Positions 52,189 to 61,221 of a stretch of DNA of 64,000 nt are shown piece after piece; the first letter of the stretch is position 1; every line of letters starts with the position of its first letter. The notes beneath the pieces are model-generated. The model saw only the letters and a program-made list of their open reading frames with translations. It did no database searches and was not told the origin of the DNA. The position numbers and the translations under genes were made by a program. This DNA is from Beijerinckiaceae bacterium (lineage in GTDB: Bacteria; Pseudomonadota; Alphaproteobacteria; Rhizobiales; Beijerinckiaceae), in assembly GCA_019745195.1 (NCBI GenBank), contig JAIETL010000050.1:26410-90409 (forward strand), written 5' to 3'.

Positions 52189-53100
52189 ATGGATCGCTTC
52201 GAGGCCATGCGCATCTTCGTCGGCGTGCTCGACGAGGGCTCGCTCGCGGCAGCCGGGCGGAGGCTCGGGCGCTCGCCGGCGGCGGTGACGCGGGCGATCG
52301 CGGCGCTGGAAGCCCATGTCGGCGCAAGGCTGCTCGACCGCACGACGCGGGCGATGCGGCTGACCGAGGCCGGAGAGCATTACGCGTCCGCCTGCCGGCG
52401 CGTGCTGACCGATCTGGAGGAGGCCGACCTGCAGGCTGCCGGCGCGCGAACCGCCCCGCGCGGCCTGCTGACCATCACCGCGCCGGTAGTCGCAGGCGCG
52501 CGCATATTGCGGCCGGTTGTCGATGAATTCCTGGCTGGCCAACCGGCCGTGCAGGTCCGGCTCGTGCTGGTCGACCGCGTCGTCAACCTGATCGACGAAG
52601 GCGTCGATCTGGCGCTCAGGATCGCGCATCTGCCCGATTCCCGGCTGGTGGCGCTGCGGGTCGGCGCGGTGCGCCGCGTCGTCTGCGCGTCGCCATCCTA
52701 CCTCGCCCGTCGGGGGACGCCCCGCGAGCCGGCCGATTTGGCGGCGCATGACTGCATCGCCCTGACGGAGGCTATGTCCGGCGAGGTCTGGAGCTTTCCG
52801 CCGGGGCACGAAGGCGGCCGGCCGCGTTCGGTGCGGATAGGTACGCGGCTGTCGGTCAACACGATCGAGGCTGCGATCGGCTCGGCGCTGGAGGGGCATG
52901 CGATCGTGCGGGTGCTGTCCTACCAGATCGAGCAGGAGATCCGCGACGGCCGGCTCGTGCTGCTGCTGGAGGACTCGGCGCCCGCGCCGCTGCCGGTGCA
53001 TCTCGTCGCGCCCGAAGGAAGGCTCTCGGTCGCCAAGGTTCGCGCCTTCGCCGATTTCGCGCTGCCGAGGCTGAAGCGGGGCTTTACCAGCAGGGTTTGA
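52189..53100 (+). CDS. LysR-family transcriptional regulator
   Basis: 303-residue regulator. The helix-turn-helix is MDRFEAMRIFVGVLDEGSLAAAGRRLGRSPAAVTRAIAALEAHVGARLLDRTTRAMRLTEAGEHY. The effector-binding domain has RGLLTITAPVVAGARILRPVVDEFLAGQPAVQVRLVLVDRVVNLIDEGVDLALRIAHLPDSRLVALRVG, typical of the CrgA/PtxR subgroup. ATG 52189 gives the family N-terminus; an in-frame ATG at 52156 would add 11 residues. It is divergent from the exported hydrolase, the classic LysR layout. Confidence 0.93.
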   Translation: MDRFEAMRIFVGVLDEGSLAAAGRRLGRSPAAVTRAIAALEAHVGARLLDRTTRAMRLTEAGEHYASACRRVLTDLEEADLQAAGARTAPRGLLTITAPVVAGARILRPVVDEFLAGQPAVQVRLVLVDRVVNLIDEGVDLALRIAHLPDSRLVALRVGAVRRVVCASPSYLARRGTPREPADLAAHDCIALTEAMSGEVWSFPPGHEGGRPRSVRIGTRLSVNTIEAAIGSALEGHAIVRVLSYQIEQEIRDGRLVLLLEDSAPAPLPVHLVAPEGRLSVAKVRAFADFALPRLKRGFTSRV

Positions 53101-53239
53101 CGGCGGTTCGCGGAGCCGTGTCAGGGTTCGCTTCCGTCGGAATGCGCCATGACCAAAGGGCCCGTGTCTGTGAACCTCCATCCATGTGCCCAGCCCTGTC
53201 GCCGTCGTAATGTGAGGGCTGGGCAGGGGACGGTTTCGC

Positions 53240-56200
53240 GTGGACTACGGCGTTCGACAAGGCAGCGCGACGCGTCGGCGTCGTGTTCTCGGCGTGCTGC
53301 TTGCCGGCACGATGCTGAGTTCGGCCGCGCCGTTACGCGCGCAAGTGATCTTCGTCGATGGCGATACCATCACGACGCCGCGGGTGTTGACTGCCGACAC
53401 AGAGCTGCGGATCGCCGCCGGCTCGGCGACGCAAAGTGGCGTCGTCTCCGACGACGGCAATGATTTCGGCATCGTCAAGACAGGCGCCGGCACGCTCGTG
53501 CTCTCGGGCGCCAACACCTACACCGGCGGCACCACCATCAATGCCGGACTGCTCGTTTCGAACCATGTCAATCCATCGCCGGGTCCCGCCAACATCGACG
53601 CGCTCGGTTCAGGGCCGATCACGCTCGCCGGCGGCGCGCTGCGGACCGACGTCAACCGGAACGGCACCTATTCGCAGAACGTCATCTTCGCCGCGAACAC
53701 GAGCAGCGTGTTCTCCGCGGCTGCCAACCTGCTCATCCAGATCGGCGGGAACCTGACTGTCAATGCCGGCGCGACCGCAACCTTCGGCGTGGCTGGCGTA
53801 GCCGGCACGGTCAACGTCACCAATGGCGCGGTTTCGATCGGCAACTCAGCGACGATCGTGGTCGCAGGCGGCACGCTTTCGGGAACGGCGAATTTCGGGA
53901 CGGCGCTGGGCAGCGGGTCGACCCGTGTGGATACGGGCGCGATCCTCGATCTGAGGACTGCGAGTTCGCCGACTATCCGCAATTTGTCCGGCACGGGCGA
54001 GGTCAAGATTCCCGGCGGCACGACCGAATCGCCCGGCCTTTCGCTGACGGTCGATGGCGGCTCGTCGACGGCCTTCGCCGGTGTCATCAGCGGGTTCAAC
54101 AATTCGAGTTCCGTCCTGGTGACGACCAGGCCGGGCACGACCGGTACGGGAACCGTGGTGCTGGCGGGCGCGAACACCTATGAGGGCGGCACCCGCATCT
54201 GCAACTGCACCGTGCTGCAGCTCGGCAATGGCGGGGCGTCGGGCTCGATCCTCGGCAATGTCGCCAATGCCGGCACGCTCGCCTTCAACCGCTCGGACAG
54301 CTACACCTTCGCCGGCGTGATCTCCAACGATGCGCTGACGGCGGGCTCGGCCGGCAAGGTCGTGCAGATGGGCTCGGGCACGACGATCCTGACCGGGACC
54401 AACACCTATTCGGGCGGCACCACCCTCACAGCCGGCACGCTCAGCGTCTCGCGCGACGCCAATCTCGGCGCGGCCTCGGGCGGGCTGACCTTCAATGGCG
54501 GCGTGCTGCAGATCACCGGCACGAGCTTCACCACGGCGCGCACGATCACCTTCGGCAATGGCGGCGGCGGGCTCGACATCGCCGATCCGGCCTTCACCTT
54601 CACGCTCTCAGCCGCGCTGACGGGACCTGGCGGCTTCTCCAAGGCAGGGCCCGGCACGGCCGTACTCTCGGGCTCGAACAGCTATTCCGGCGCGACCAGC
54701 GTGACCGGCGGCACATTGCAGGCAGGCGCTGCGGGCGCGTTCTCGGCGAACTCGGCCTTCACCGTCGCGGCTGGCGCGACGCTGGCGCTGAACGGCTTCA
54801 CCCAGAGCATCGGCTCGCTTGCGGGCGCAGGCACGGCCGCCATCGGCGCGGCCACATTGACCACCGGCGGCAACAACGGCTCGACCACTTTCTCGGGCGC
54901 GATCACGGGAACCGGCGGGCTGGTCAAGACCGGCTCGGGCACGCTCAGCCTGACGGGGACGAGCTCCTTCACCGGCGCGACCAGCCTCAATGCCGGCGTG
55001 CTCGTCGTCAACGGCTCGCTGGCCGGCTCGGTCGTCACGCTGAACGGCGGCACGCTCGGCGGCACGGGCACGGTCGGCGGGATCAACGCGGTCGCAGGCG
55101 CGGTCGCGCCCGGCAACTCGATCGGCACGCTCGCCGTGGCCGGCAATGTCGCCTTCGCTCCGGGCTCGACCTATCAGGTCGAGGTCAATGCGGCCGGCGC
55201 GACCGACCGGATCAACGCGACCGGAACGGCGCTGCTGACCGGCGGCCTCGTGCAGGTGCTGGCCGAGCAGGGCGATTACGCGCTGTCGACGCGCTACGTC
55301 ATCCTGGCGGCGCAGGGCGGCGTCAGCGGGACGTTCTCAAACCTGACCACCAACCTCGCCTTCCTGACGCCGACGCTGACCTATGGCGCCAACGACGTCG
55401 TGCTGACGCTGGCGCGCAACGACGTCTCGTTCGGGGCCGGGCCGGGTCGTTTCGTGGCGATCACCCGCAACCAGACCGGGGCCGGCCGCGCGGCCGAAGC
55501 GCTCGGCGCGGGCAACCGGATCTATGACGCACTGATCTCCTCGACCATCGCCGAGGCGCGGGCCGGTTTCGACGCGCTTTCGGGCGAGGCGCATGCGCAA
55601 GGCGTCTCGGTCGCGATCGAGACCAGCCATCTCGTGCGCGAGGCTGTGCTGAACCGCCTGCGCGCGCCGTTCGAGACGTCTGCCTCGCTGGGCACGGTGC
55701 AGGGCGCCTTCAGCGCCGATCTGCCCGGCCGCAAGGGCGGCGTGTCGCTGCCTGCCCCGCGCTTCGAGAGCCGCCGCGTGACGTTCTGGGGCGAGGCGAT
55801 CGGGGCCGCCGGGCGCAGCGACGGCGACGGCAACGCCGCCTTGCTGGAGCGGCGCGGCGGCGGCATGCTGGCCGGCGTGGAGCTTGAGTCCGGCGGCGTC
55901 TCGCTCTGGCGCATCGGTGCGCTGGCCGGCTTCACCCGGCATCATTTCGATGTCGATGCGCGGCGCTCCAGCGGCACGCAGGATGCGGTCCATGCGGCGC
56001 TCTATGGCGGCGCAAAGCTCGGCGCGGTCAATCTGCGGGCGGGCGCGGCCTATGCGTGGAACGAGACCGATTTGACCCGGCAGGTTCTGCTGCGCGGCTT
56101 CTCCGATGTGCTGCGCCATGACGGCAGCGGGTCGACAACGCAGGCCTTCGCCGAGATCGGCTACGGGCTGCGGATGGGCGCGGTCGGCTTCGAGCCCTTC

Positions 56201-56599
56201 GCCCAGATCGCCTTCGTGCATGTCCGCAGCGAGGCCGGCACGGAGCAGGGCGGGGCGGCGGCGCTGCGCGTCGGCGGATCGAGCCAGAGCCTCGGCTTCA
56301 CGACGCTGGGGCTGCGTACCGAAGCACAGATCGCCTTCATGCCGCTGTTCGCGCGGGGCATGCTCGGCTGGCGGCACGCCTTCGGCGAGACCACGCCGAG
56401 CGCGAGGCTGGCCTTCGCCAGCGGCGGCGGCACGTTCAACGTGTATGGCGCGCCGGTGGCGCGCGATGCGCTGGTGGCGGAAGCCGGCTTGTCATGGCGC
56501 GTCTCGGGTATGACGAGCCTCGGCGTCGGCTATACGGCCGCGCTCGGAGACAGCCAGCGCGACCACGCGCTGAAGGGGCGGTTGGACGTCCGATTTTAG
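53240..56599 (+). CDS. Autotransporter with PATR passenger repeats
   Basis: 1119-residue type V secretion protein. A signal peptide (RRRRVLGVLLAGTMLSSAAPLRAQ) lies in the first 35 residues. The passenger carries at least five PATR-type motifs of the form G-x-G-T-x-x-L-x-G-x-N-x-Y-x-G-x-T (near residues 82, 300, 378, 470 and 565), a beta-helix driver. SFGAGPGRFVAITRNQTGAGRAAEAL precedes an autotransporter barrel from about residue 849 that ends GRLDVRF with terminal Phe. The start is GTG 53240 after AGGGGACGG. Probable surface adhesin; function unknown. Confidence 0.9.
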   Translation: MDYGVRQGSATRRRRVLGVLLAGTMLSSAAPLRAQVIFVDGDTITTPRVLTADTELRIAAGSATQSGVVSDDGNDFGIVKTGAGTLVLSGANTYTGGTTINAGLLVSNHVNPSPGPANIDALGSGPITLAGGALRTDVNRNGTYSQNVIFAANTSSVFSAAANLLIQIGGNLTVNAGATATFGVAGVAGTVNVTNGAVSIGNSATIVVAGGTLSGTANFGTALGSGSTRVDTGAILDLRTASSPTIRNLSGTGEVKIPGGTTESPGLSLTVDGGSSTAFAGVISGFNNSSSVLVTTRPGTTGTGTVVLAGANTYEGGTRICNCTVLQLGNGGASGSILGNVANAGTLAFNRSDSYTFAGVISNDALTAGSAGKVVQMGSGTTILTGTNTYSGGTTLTAGTLSVSRDANLGAASGGLTFNGGVLQITGTSFTTARTITFGNGGGGLDIADPAFTFTLSAALTGPGGFSKAGPGTAVLSGSNSYSGATSVTGGTLQAGAAGAFSANSAFTVAAGATLALNGFTQSIGSLAGAGTAAIGAATLTTGGNNGSTTFSGAITGTGGLVKTGSGTLSLTGTSSFTGATSLNAGVLVVNGSLAGSVVTLNGGTLGGTGTVGGINAVAGAVAPGNSIGTLAVAGNVAFAPGSTYQVEVNAAGATDRINATGTALLTGGLVQVLAEQGDYALSTRYVILAAQGGVSGTFSNLTTNLAFLTPTLTYGANDVVLTLARNDVSFGAGPGRFVAITRNQTGAGRAAEALGAGNRIYDALISSTIAEARAGFDALSGEAHAQGVSVAIETSHLVREAVLNRLRAPFETSASLGTVQGAFSADLPGRKGGVSLPAPRFESRRVTFWGEAIGAAGRSDGDGNAALLERRGGGMLAGVELESGGVSLWRIGALAGFTRHHFDVDARRSSGTQDAVHAALYGGAKLGAVNLRAGAAYAWNETDLTRQVLLRGFSDVLRHDGSGSTTQAFAEIGYGLRMGAVGFEPFAQIAFVHVRSEAGTEQGGAAALRVGGSSQSLGFTTLGLRTEAQIAFMPLFARGMLGWRHAFGETTPSARLAFASGGGTFNVYGAPVARDALVAEAGLSWRVSGMTSLGVGYTAALGDSQRDHALKGRLDVRF

Positions 56600-56603
56600 G
56601 CCA

Positions 56604-57119
56604 TCAGCCGCGCAGGCCGCGCCACCAGCGGCGAACCGCCTCGCGCCGCGCCTGCATAAAGCGCCAGGCGGCGCTGGTCCTGATCCAGTCCAGCAGCGCG
56701 GCGCGCAGGCGCGAGAGATGGCCCATCGCCCAGGCGAGCCAACGATAGCTCAGAAGCTGGGCGCGGCCGGCGTGGTAGATCCGTTCGACGATCAGGAAGC
56801 TGGCGAGATAGGCCAGCGCGAGCACGACGACACCGAACGCGAACCGGCCGCGTCCCATAAGCACGAGCCCGACGAGCTTGAGCGGTTCGGCGACGGCCAG
56901 CGGCAAAGCGAGCAGCAGGAGCACCGCCAGACGCGGCATCCGCGCGATCGCGGCCTCCATGCGGGCGACCAGCCGCAGGGAGGCGATCCAGCGCGCGAGC
57001 GGGCGGTAGAGCGGGCGCGCCAGCTCGTCGAGCAGGATCAGCGCGGCCAGCACGACCTCGACGAGGGCGCGCAAGGCGCGCACCGGCAGCGGCGTCGGTC
57101 GCGTCGGGCCAGGCTCCAT
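56604..57119 (-). CDS. Hypothetical membrane protein
   Basis: 171-residue protein with two or three hydrophobic stretches (ALVEVVLAALILLDELARPLYRPL, RLAVLLLLALPLAVAEPLKLVGLVLMG, FAFGVVVLALAYLASFLIVERIYHAGRAQLL) and a basic tail (ARREAVRRWWRGLRG). Its ATG shares one base with the stop of the GMC oxidoreductase gene (TGATG), so it is translationally coupled. I do not recognise a named family. A membrane partner or anchor for the oxidoreductase is possible but unproven. Confidence 0.76.
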   Translation of the reverse strand: MEPGPTRPTPLPVRALRALVEVVLAALILLDELARPLYRPLARWIASLRLVARMEAAIARMPRLAVLLLLALPLAVAEPLKLVGLVLMGRGRFAFGVVVLALAYLASFLIVERIYHAGRAQLLSYRWLAWAMGHLSRLRAALLDWIRTSAAWRFMQARREAVRRWWRGLRG

Positions 57120-58747
57120 CAGGCGGCCCGCGCATCCTCGAGCATCATGCCCGCGCCCTTCTCGGCGATCATCATGGTGGGAGCGGCGGTGTTGCCCGAG
57201 GTGATCGCGGGCATGACCGAGGCGTCGATGACGCGCAGGCCCCTGACGCCACGCAAGCGCAGACGCTCGTCGAGCACCGCGTGGCGATCCTCCTCGCGGC
57301 CCATGCGGACGGTGCCGGCGGGGTGGAAGATCGTGGTGCCGAGCGCGGCGGCGGCGTCGAGGAGGGCCTCGTCGCTTTCGACCTGCGGGCCGGGCAGATG
57401 CTCGCTCGGCCGGAAACGGGCGAGCGGGGCCTGAGAGACGATGCGGCGGGCGAGCTTCAAGGCATCGACCGCGACGCGGCGGTCCTCGTCGGTGGCGAGA
57501 TAGTTCGGCGAGATGGCGGGTGCGTCGGGCGCGTGCGGCGTCCGGATATGGACGCTGCCCCGGCTCGACGGGCGCAAATTGCAGACGCTGGCGGTGAACG
57601 CCCCGAAACGATGCAGGCCCGCCCCCCATGTGTCGAGCGAGAGCGGCTGGAAATGGAATTCGAGATTGGCGGTGGCGTAGTCCGGAGAGGATTTGGCGAA
57701 GGCGCCGAGCTGCGAGGGGGCCATGGTCAGCGGGCCGGTGCGCCTGACCGCATATTCCAGCGCCATCAGCGGCCTGCGCCAGAGCTTCGCGTAGTCGGTG
57801 TTGAGCGTGCGCACGCCCTCGACCTTGTAGACCGGCCTGATCTGGAGATGATCCTGCAGATTCTCGCCGACGCCGGGCCGGTCCAGCACCGTGTCCAGCC
57901 CCAGCGCCTGGAGGCGCGCGCCGTCGCCGATGCCGGAGCGCTCGAGGATGGCGGGCGAACCGACCGCGCCGGCGCTGAGCACGATCTCGCCCGAGACCTC
58001 GACGCGCAGGGCCTCGCCGTTATGGGTGAACTCGACCGCGACGGCGCGCCCGTCCGCGATGACGACGCGCTCGACCATGACGCCGATTTCGAGCCGCGTG
58101 TTGTCGCGCTCCAGCGCCGGCACGAGAAAGGCGCGATAGGCGCTCAGCCGCCGGCCGCGACGCTGGTTGACCTGGAAATAGGCTGAGCCTTCGTTGTCGC
58201 CGGTGTTGAAATCCTCGATTCGGGCGATGCCGGCCGCATCGGCGGCGTCGCGCACCGCGTCCAGAATGTCCCAGCGCACGCGCGGATGCTCGACGCGCCA
58301 TTCGCCGCCAGCGCGGTGCATCCCATCGGGGCCGGGCGCGACATGGTCCTCATGCTTCAGGAAATGCGGCAGGACATCGTCCCAGCCCCAGCCGGTCAGG
58401 CCCTGCTGACGCCAGCCATCATAATCGGCAGCCTGCCCGCGCATATAGATCATCGCGTTGATGGCCGAGCAGCCGCCGAGCACTTTTCCGCGCGGATAGG
58501 CGAGTGCGCGGCCGCCGAGGCCGGCTTGCGGCTCGGTCCTGAACAGCCAGTCTGCGCGGGGATTGCCGATCGCGTAGAGATAGCCGACCGGGATGTGGAA
58601 CCAGATCCAGTCGTCCATGCCGCCGGCTTCCAGCACCAGCACCTTTTTGCGCGGATCGGCGGAGAGGCGGTTCGCCGCGACGCAGCCGGCCGAGCCCGCG
58701 CCGATCACGACATAGTCGAAGGTGCCGATGGTCCTGCGATCCGACAT
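57119..58747 (-). CDS. GMC-family oxidoreductase (choline dehydrogenase-like)
   Basis: 542-residue FAD flavoprotein. The FAD motif is FDYVVIGAGSAGCVAANRLSADPRKKVLVLEAGG. Then come the GMC signatures YPRGKVLGGCSAINAMIYMRG and GEIVLSAGAVGSPAILERSGIG, the active-site region GTTIFHPAGTVRMG, and VIDASVMPAITSGNTAAPTMMIAEKGA. ATG 58747 gives the family start; an in-frame upstream extension is low-complexity. It oxidises a primary alcohol; choline is only one option. It is coupled to a small membrane protein and diverges from eutBC over 299 bases. Confidence 0.92.
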   Translation of the reverse strand: MSDRRTIGTFDYVVIGAGSAGCVAANRLSADPRKKVLVLEAGGMDDWIWFHIPVGYLYAIGNPRADWLFRTEPQAGLGGRALAYPRGKVLGGCSAINAMIYMRGQAADYDGWRQQGLTGWGWDDVLPHFLKHEDHVAPGPDGMHRAGGEWRVEHPRVRWDILDAVRDAADAAGIARIEDFNTGDNEGSAYFQVNQRRGRRLSAYRAFLVPALERDNTRLEIGVMVERVVIADGRAVAVEFTHNGEALRVEVSGEIVLSAGAVGSPAILERSGIGDGARLQALGLDTVLDRPGVGENLQDHLQIRPVYKVEGVRTLNTDYAKLWRRPLMALEYAVRRTGPLTMAPSQLGAFAKSSPDYATANLEFHFQPLSLDTWGAGLHRFGAFTASVCNLRPSSRGSVHIRTPHAPDAPAISPNYLATDEDRRVAVDALKLARRIVSQAPLARFRPSEHLPGPQVESDEALLDAAAALGTTIFHPAGTVRMGREEDRHAVLDERLRLRGVRGLRVIDASVMPAITSGNTAAPTMMIAEKGAGMMLEDARAA

Positions 58748-58889
58748 GGCCTGCTCCGCGATGGCGCGTTTCGTCTTGGGCGGGCCTTGGGAGCCCGCTG
58801 CTCCGGATGGCTGTGAGCGATAATGCGCCGGCGCGCCAGCGGCAATCGCGCCGGCCCGGGGCTTGCTTTTGCTCACCGCCGGCCCTCCA

Positions 58890-59005
58890 CCCTCATCCTG
58901 AGGAGCCGCGCGAGCGGCGTCTCGAAGGATGCTCCAGTTTGCGCCGGAAGCGATTTCTGGAGCATCCTTCGAGACGCAAGCTGCGCTTGCTCCTCAGGAT
59001 GAGGG
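58890..59005. repeat. Palindromic element family C, copy 3
   Basis: CCCTCATCCTGAGGAGC and GCTCCTCAGGATGAGGG arms, with inner GCGTCTCGAAGGATGCTCCA and TGGAGCATCCTTCGAGACGC. It lies 41 bases before eutB in the divergent gap, which otherwise shows no cobalamin riboswitch features to my eye. Confidence 0.93.
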
Positions 59006-59046
59006 CCGAGGATGTTGTCGCGTGAGCGGCAAAAGAGGATTGCTTC

Positions 59047-60435
59047 ATGGCCTATCGCGCCTCGACCGGGCGACAGAGCTTCGCTTTCGCCGATCTGAAG
59101 GAGCTGATGGCGAAAGCCTCGCCTTTGCGCTCGGGCGATGTGCTGGCCGGGCTCGCAGCCGCCAGCATGGAGGAACGGATGGCGGCGCGGCTGGCGCTGG
59201 CCGACATGCCGCTTAAAGCCTTCATGGCCGAGGCGCTTGTTCCCTACGAGGAGGACGAGGTCACGCGGCTGATCGTCGATACGCATGACGCGGCGGCCTT
59301 TGCGCCGGTCGCCTCGCTGACCGTCGGCGAGTTCCGCGACTGGCTCTGCTCCGACGCCGCGACCTCGGCGACGTTGGCCGTGCTGGCGCCCGGCCTCACG
59401 CCCGAGATGGCGGCGGCAGTCTCCAAGCTGATGCGCAACCAGGATCTGATCCTCGTCGCGCGCAAATGCAGCGTCGTGACGCGCTTCCGCAATACGATCG
59501 GGCTGCCGGGCACGATGGCAGTGCGGCTCCAGCCCAACCACCCGACCGACGATGCGGCGGGTATCCTGGCCTCGACCGTGGACGGGCTCCTTTATGGCTG
59601 CGGCGATGCGGTCATCGGCGTCAACCCGGCCTCCGACAGCCTGCCCGTGATCGGCGACCTGCTGCGGCTGCTGGATGCGCTGCGCGAGCGCTTCGAGATT
59701 CCGACGCAATCCTGCGTGCTGACGCATGTCACCTCGACGATTTCGCTGATCGAACAGGGCGCGCCGGTCGATCTCGTCTTCCAGTCGGTCGCGGGCACGC
59801 AAGCCGCCAACGCCTCCTTCGGCGTGACGCTCTCGCTCCTGCGGGAGGGGCTGGAGGCCGGGCGCTCGCTCAGGCGCGGCACCGTCGGCGAGAACCTGAT
59901 GTATTTCGAGACCGGACAGGGCTCGGCCTTGTCGGCGTGCGCGCATCACGGTGTCGACCAGCAGACGATCGAGGCGCGCGCCTATGCGGTCTGCCGGGCG
60001 TTCTCGCCGCTGCTGGTCAACACGGTCGTCGGCTTCATCGGCCCGGAATATCTCTATGACGGCAAGCAGATCGTCCGTGCCGGGCTGGAGGATCATTTTT
60101 GCGGAAAACTGCTCGGCCTGCCGATGGGCTGCGACATCTGTTACACCAACCATGCCGAGGCCGATCAGGACGACATGGATACGCTCTTGACGCTGCTCGG
60201 GGCTGCGGGGGTCAATTTCATCATGGGCGTGCCCGGCGCCGACGACATCATGCTGAACTACCAATCGACCTCGTTCCACGACCAGCTCTACATCCGCGAG
60301 GTGCTGGGGCTGAAACGCGCGCCGGAATTCGAGGCCTGGCTCCAGCGCATGGAGATCACCGATGCGGGCGGGAGGCTGAGCGGCGGGCAGGGCGGGCAGG
60401 CGCTGCTGGCGGCGATGCAGGACAAGGCGGCGTGA
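59047..60435 (+). CDS. eutB: Ethanolamine ammonia-lyase large subunit
   Basis: 462-residue catalytic subunit of the adenosylcobalamin-dependent lyase that splits ethanolamine to acetaldehyde and ammonia. Hallmarks are DLKELMAKASPLRSGDVLAGLAA, LRLQPNHPTDDAAGILASTVDGLLYGCGDAVIGVNPASDS-like segments, LTHVTSTISLIEQGAPVDLVFQSVAGTQAANASFGV, and GLPMGCDICYTNHAEADQDDMDTLLTLLGAAGVNFIMGVPGADDIMLNYQSTSFHD. eutC starts in its stop codon (GTGA). No shell-protein genes are adjacent, so this is the simple two-gene form. Confidence 0.97.
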   Translation: MAYRASTGRQSFAFADLKELMAKASPLRSGDVLAGLAAASMEERMAARLALADMPLKAFMAEALVPYEEDEVTRLIVDTHDAAAFAPVASLTVGEFRDWLCSDAATSATLAVLAPGLTPEMAAAVSKLMRNQDLILVARKCSVVTRFRNTIGLPGTMAVRLQPNHPTDDAAGILASTVDGLLYGCGDAVIGVNPASDSLPVIGDLLRLLDALRERFEIPTQSCVLTHVTSTISLIEQGAPVDLVFQSVAGTQAANASFGVTLSLLREGLEAGRSLRRGTVGENLMYFETGQGSALSACAHHGVDQQTIEARAYAVCRAFSPLLVNTVVGFIGPEYLYDGKQIVRAGLEDHFCGKLLGLPMGCDICYTNHAEADQDDMDTLLTLLGAAGVNFIMGVPGADDIMLNYQSTSFHDQLYIREVLGLKRAPEFEAWLQRMEITDAGGRLSGGQGGQALLAAMQDKAA

Positions 60436-61217
60436 GCGGCGACGACACGCCCGTCACGCTTGCCGGGCGTTGGGCCCAGCTTGCGGCGCTGACGCCGGCG
60501 CGGATCGGGCTGGGGCGGGCCGGCGCGTCACTGCCGACGCGCGAGGTACTGCGCTTCGGGCTGGCTCATGCGCAGGCGCGCGACGCCGTGCATGAGCGTT
60601 TGAGGCCGGACGATCTCGCGGCCGAGTTTGCGGCGCAGGGGCGGGAGACGCTGCAGGTCGAAAGCGCCGCGCCCTCCCGCGAAGCCTATTTGCGCAGGCC
60701 TGATCTCGGGCGCGCCCTGTCCGAGGAAAGCCGGATCGGGCTAGCGGCGCACAGCGGTTCGTTCGACCTGGCGATCGTCATCGGCGACGGGCTCTCGGCG
60801 ACGGCGATCCACCGCAATGCCGGGCCATTGCTGGCTGCGCTGCTGCCGCCGCTGCAAGCGCGGAGCCTGACGCTCGCTCCCGTGGTGATCGCCACGCAGG
60901 CGCGCGTCGCTCTGGGCGACGAGGTCGGGGAGGTTCTGGGCGCGCGTCTCGTCGCGATGCTGATCGGCGAGCGGCCGGGACTGTCCTCGCCGGATTCGCT
61001 GGGCGTCTACCTGACCTTCGCGCCAAGGCGCGGGCTGACGGACGAAGCGCGCAACTGCATCTCGAATATCCGGCCGGGCGGGCTGGGCTATGAGGAGGCG
61101 GCGGCCAGGATGACGTGGCTGGCAGGCGAGGCGCTGCGGCGGGGGTTAAGCGGCGTCGGGCTGAAGGACGAGAGCGCGAGCGCACCGGCTTTGACGACGG
61201 TGGTCGCCCCTAGCTGA
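60432..61217 (+). CDS. eutC: Ethanolamine ammonia-lyase small subunit
   Basis: 261-residue small subunit that completes the B12 site of ethanolamine ammonia-lyase. LTPARIGLGRAGASLPTREVLRFGLAHAQARDAVH is the family start, then DLAIVIGDGLSATAIHRNAGPLL, GEVLGARLVAMLIGERPGLSSPDSLGVYLTFAPRRGLTDEARNCISNIRPGGLGYEEAA. The GTG start overlaps eutB by 4 bases; a longer opening in this frame runs within eutB. It converges on a RgpF-like gene 4 bases away. Confidence 0.96.
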   Translation: MSGDDTPVTLAGRWAQLAALTPARIGLGRAGASLPTREVLRFGLAHAQARDAVHERLRPDDLAAEFAAQGRETLQVESAAPSREAYLRRPDLGRALSEESRIGLAAHSGSFDLAIVIGDGLSATAIHRNAGPLLAALLPPLQARSLTLAPVVIATQARVALGDEVGEVLGARLVAMLIGERPGLSSPDSLGVYLTFAPRRGLTDEARNCISNIRPGGLGYEEAAARMTWLAGEALRRGLSGVGLKDESASAPALTTVVAPS

Positions 61218-61221
61218 GCGG

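Noticed and set aside
58748..59046. A cobalamin riboswitch before eutBC
   Set aside because: The gap is largely filled by a family C palindrome and I could not find a B12-box-like GCCACTG or the expected multi-stem layout. A covariance search would settle it.
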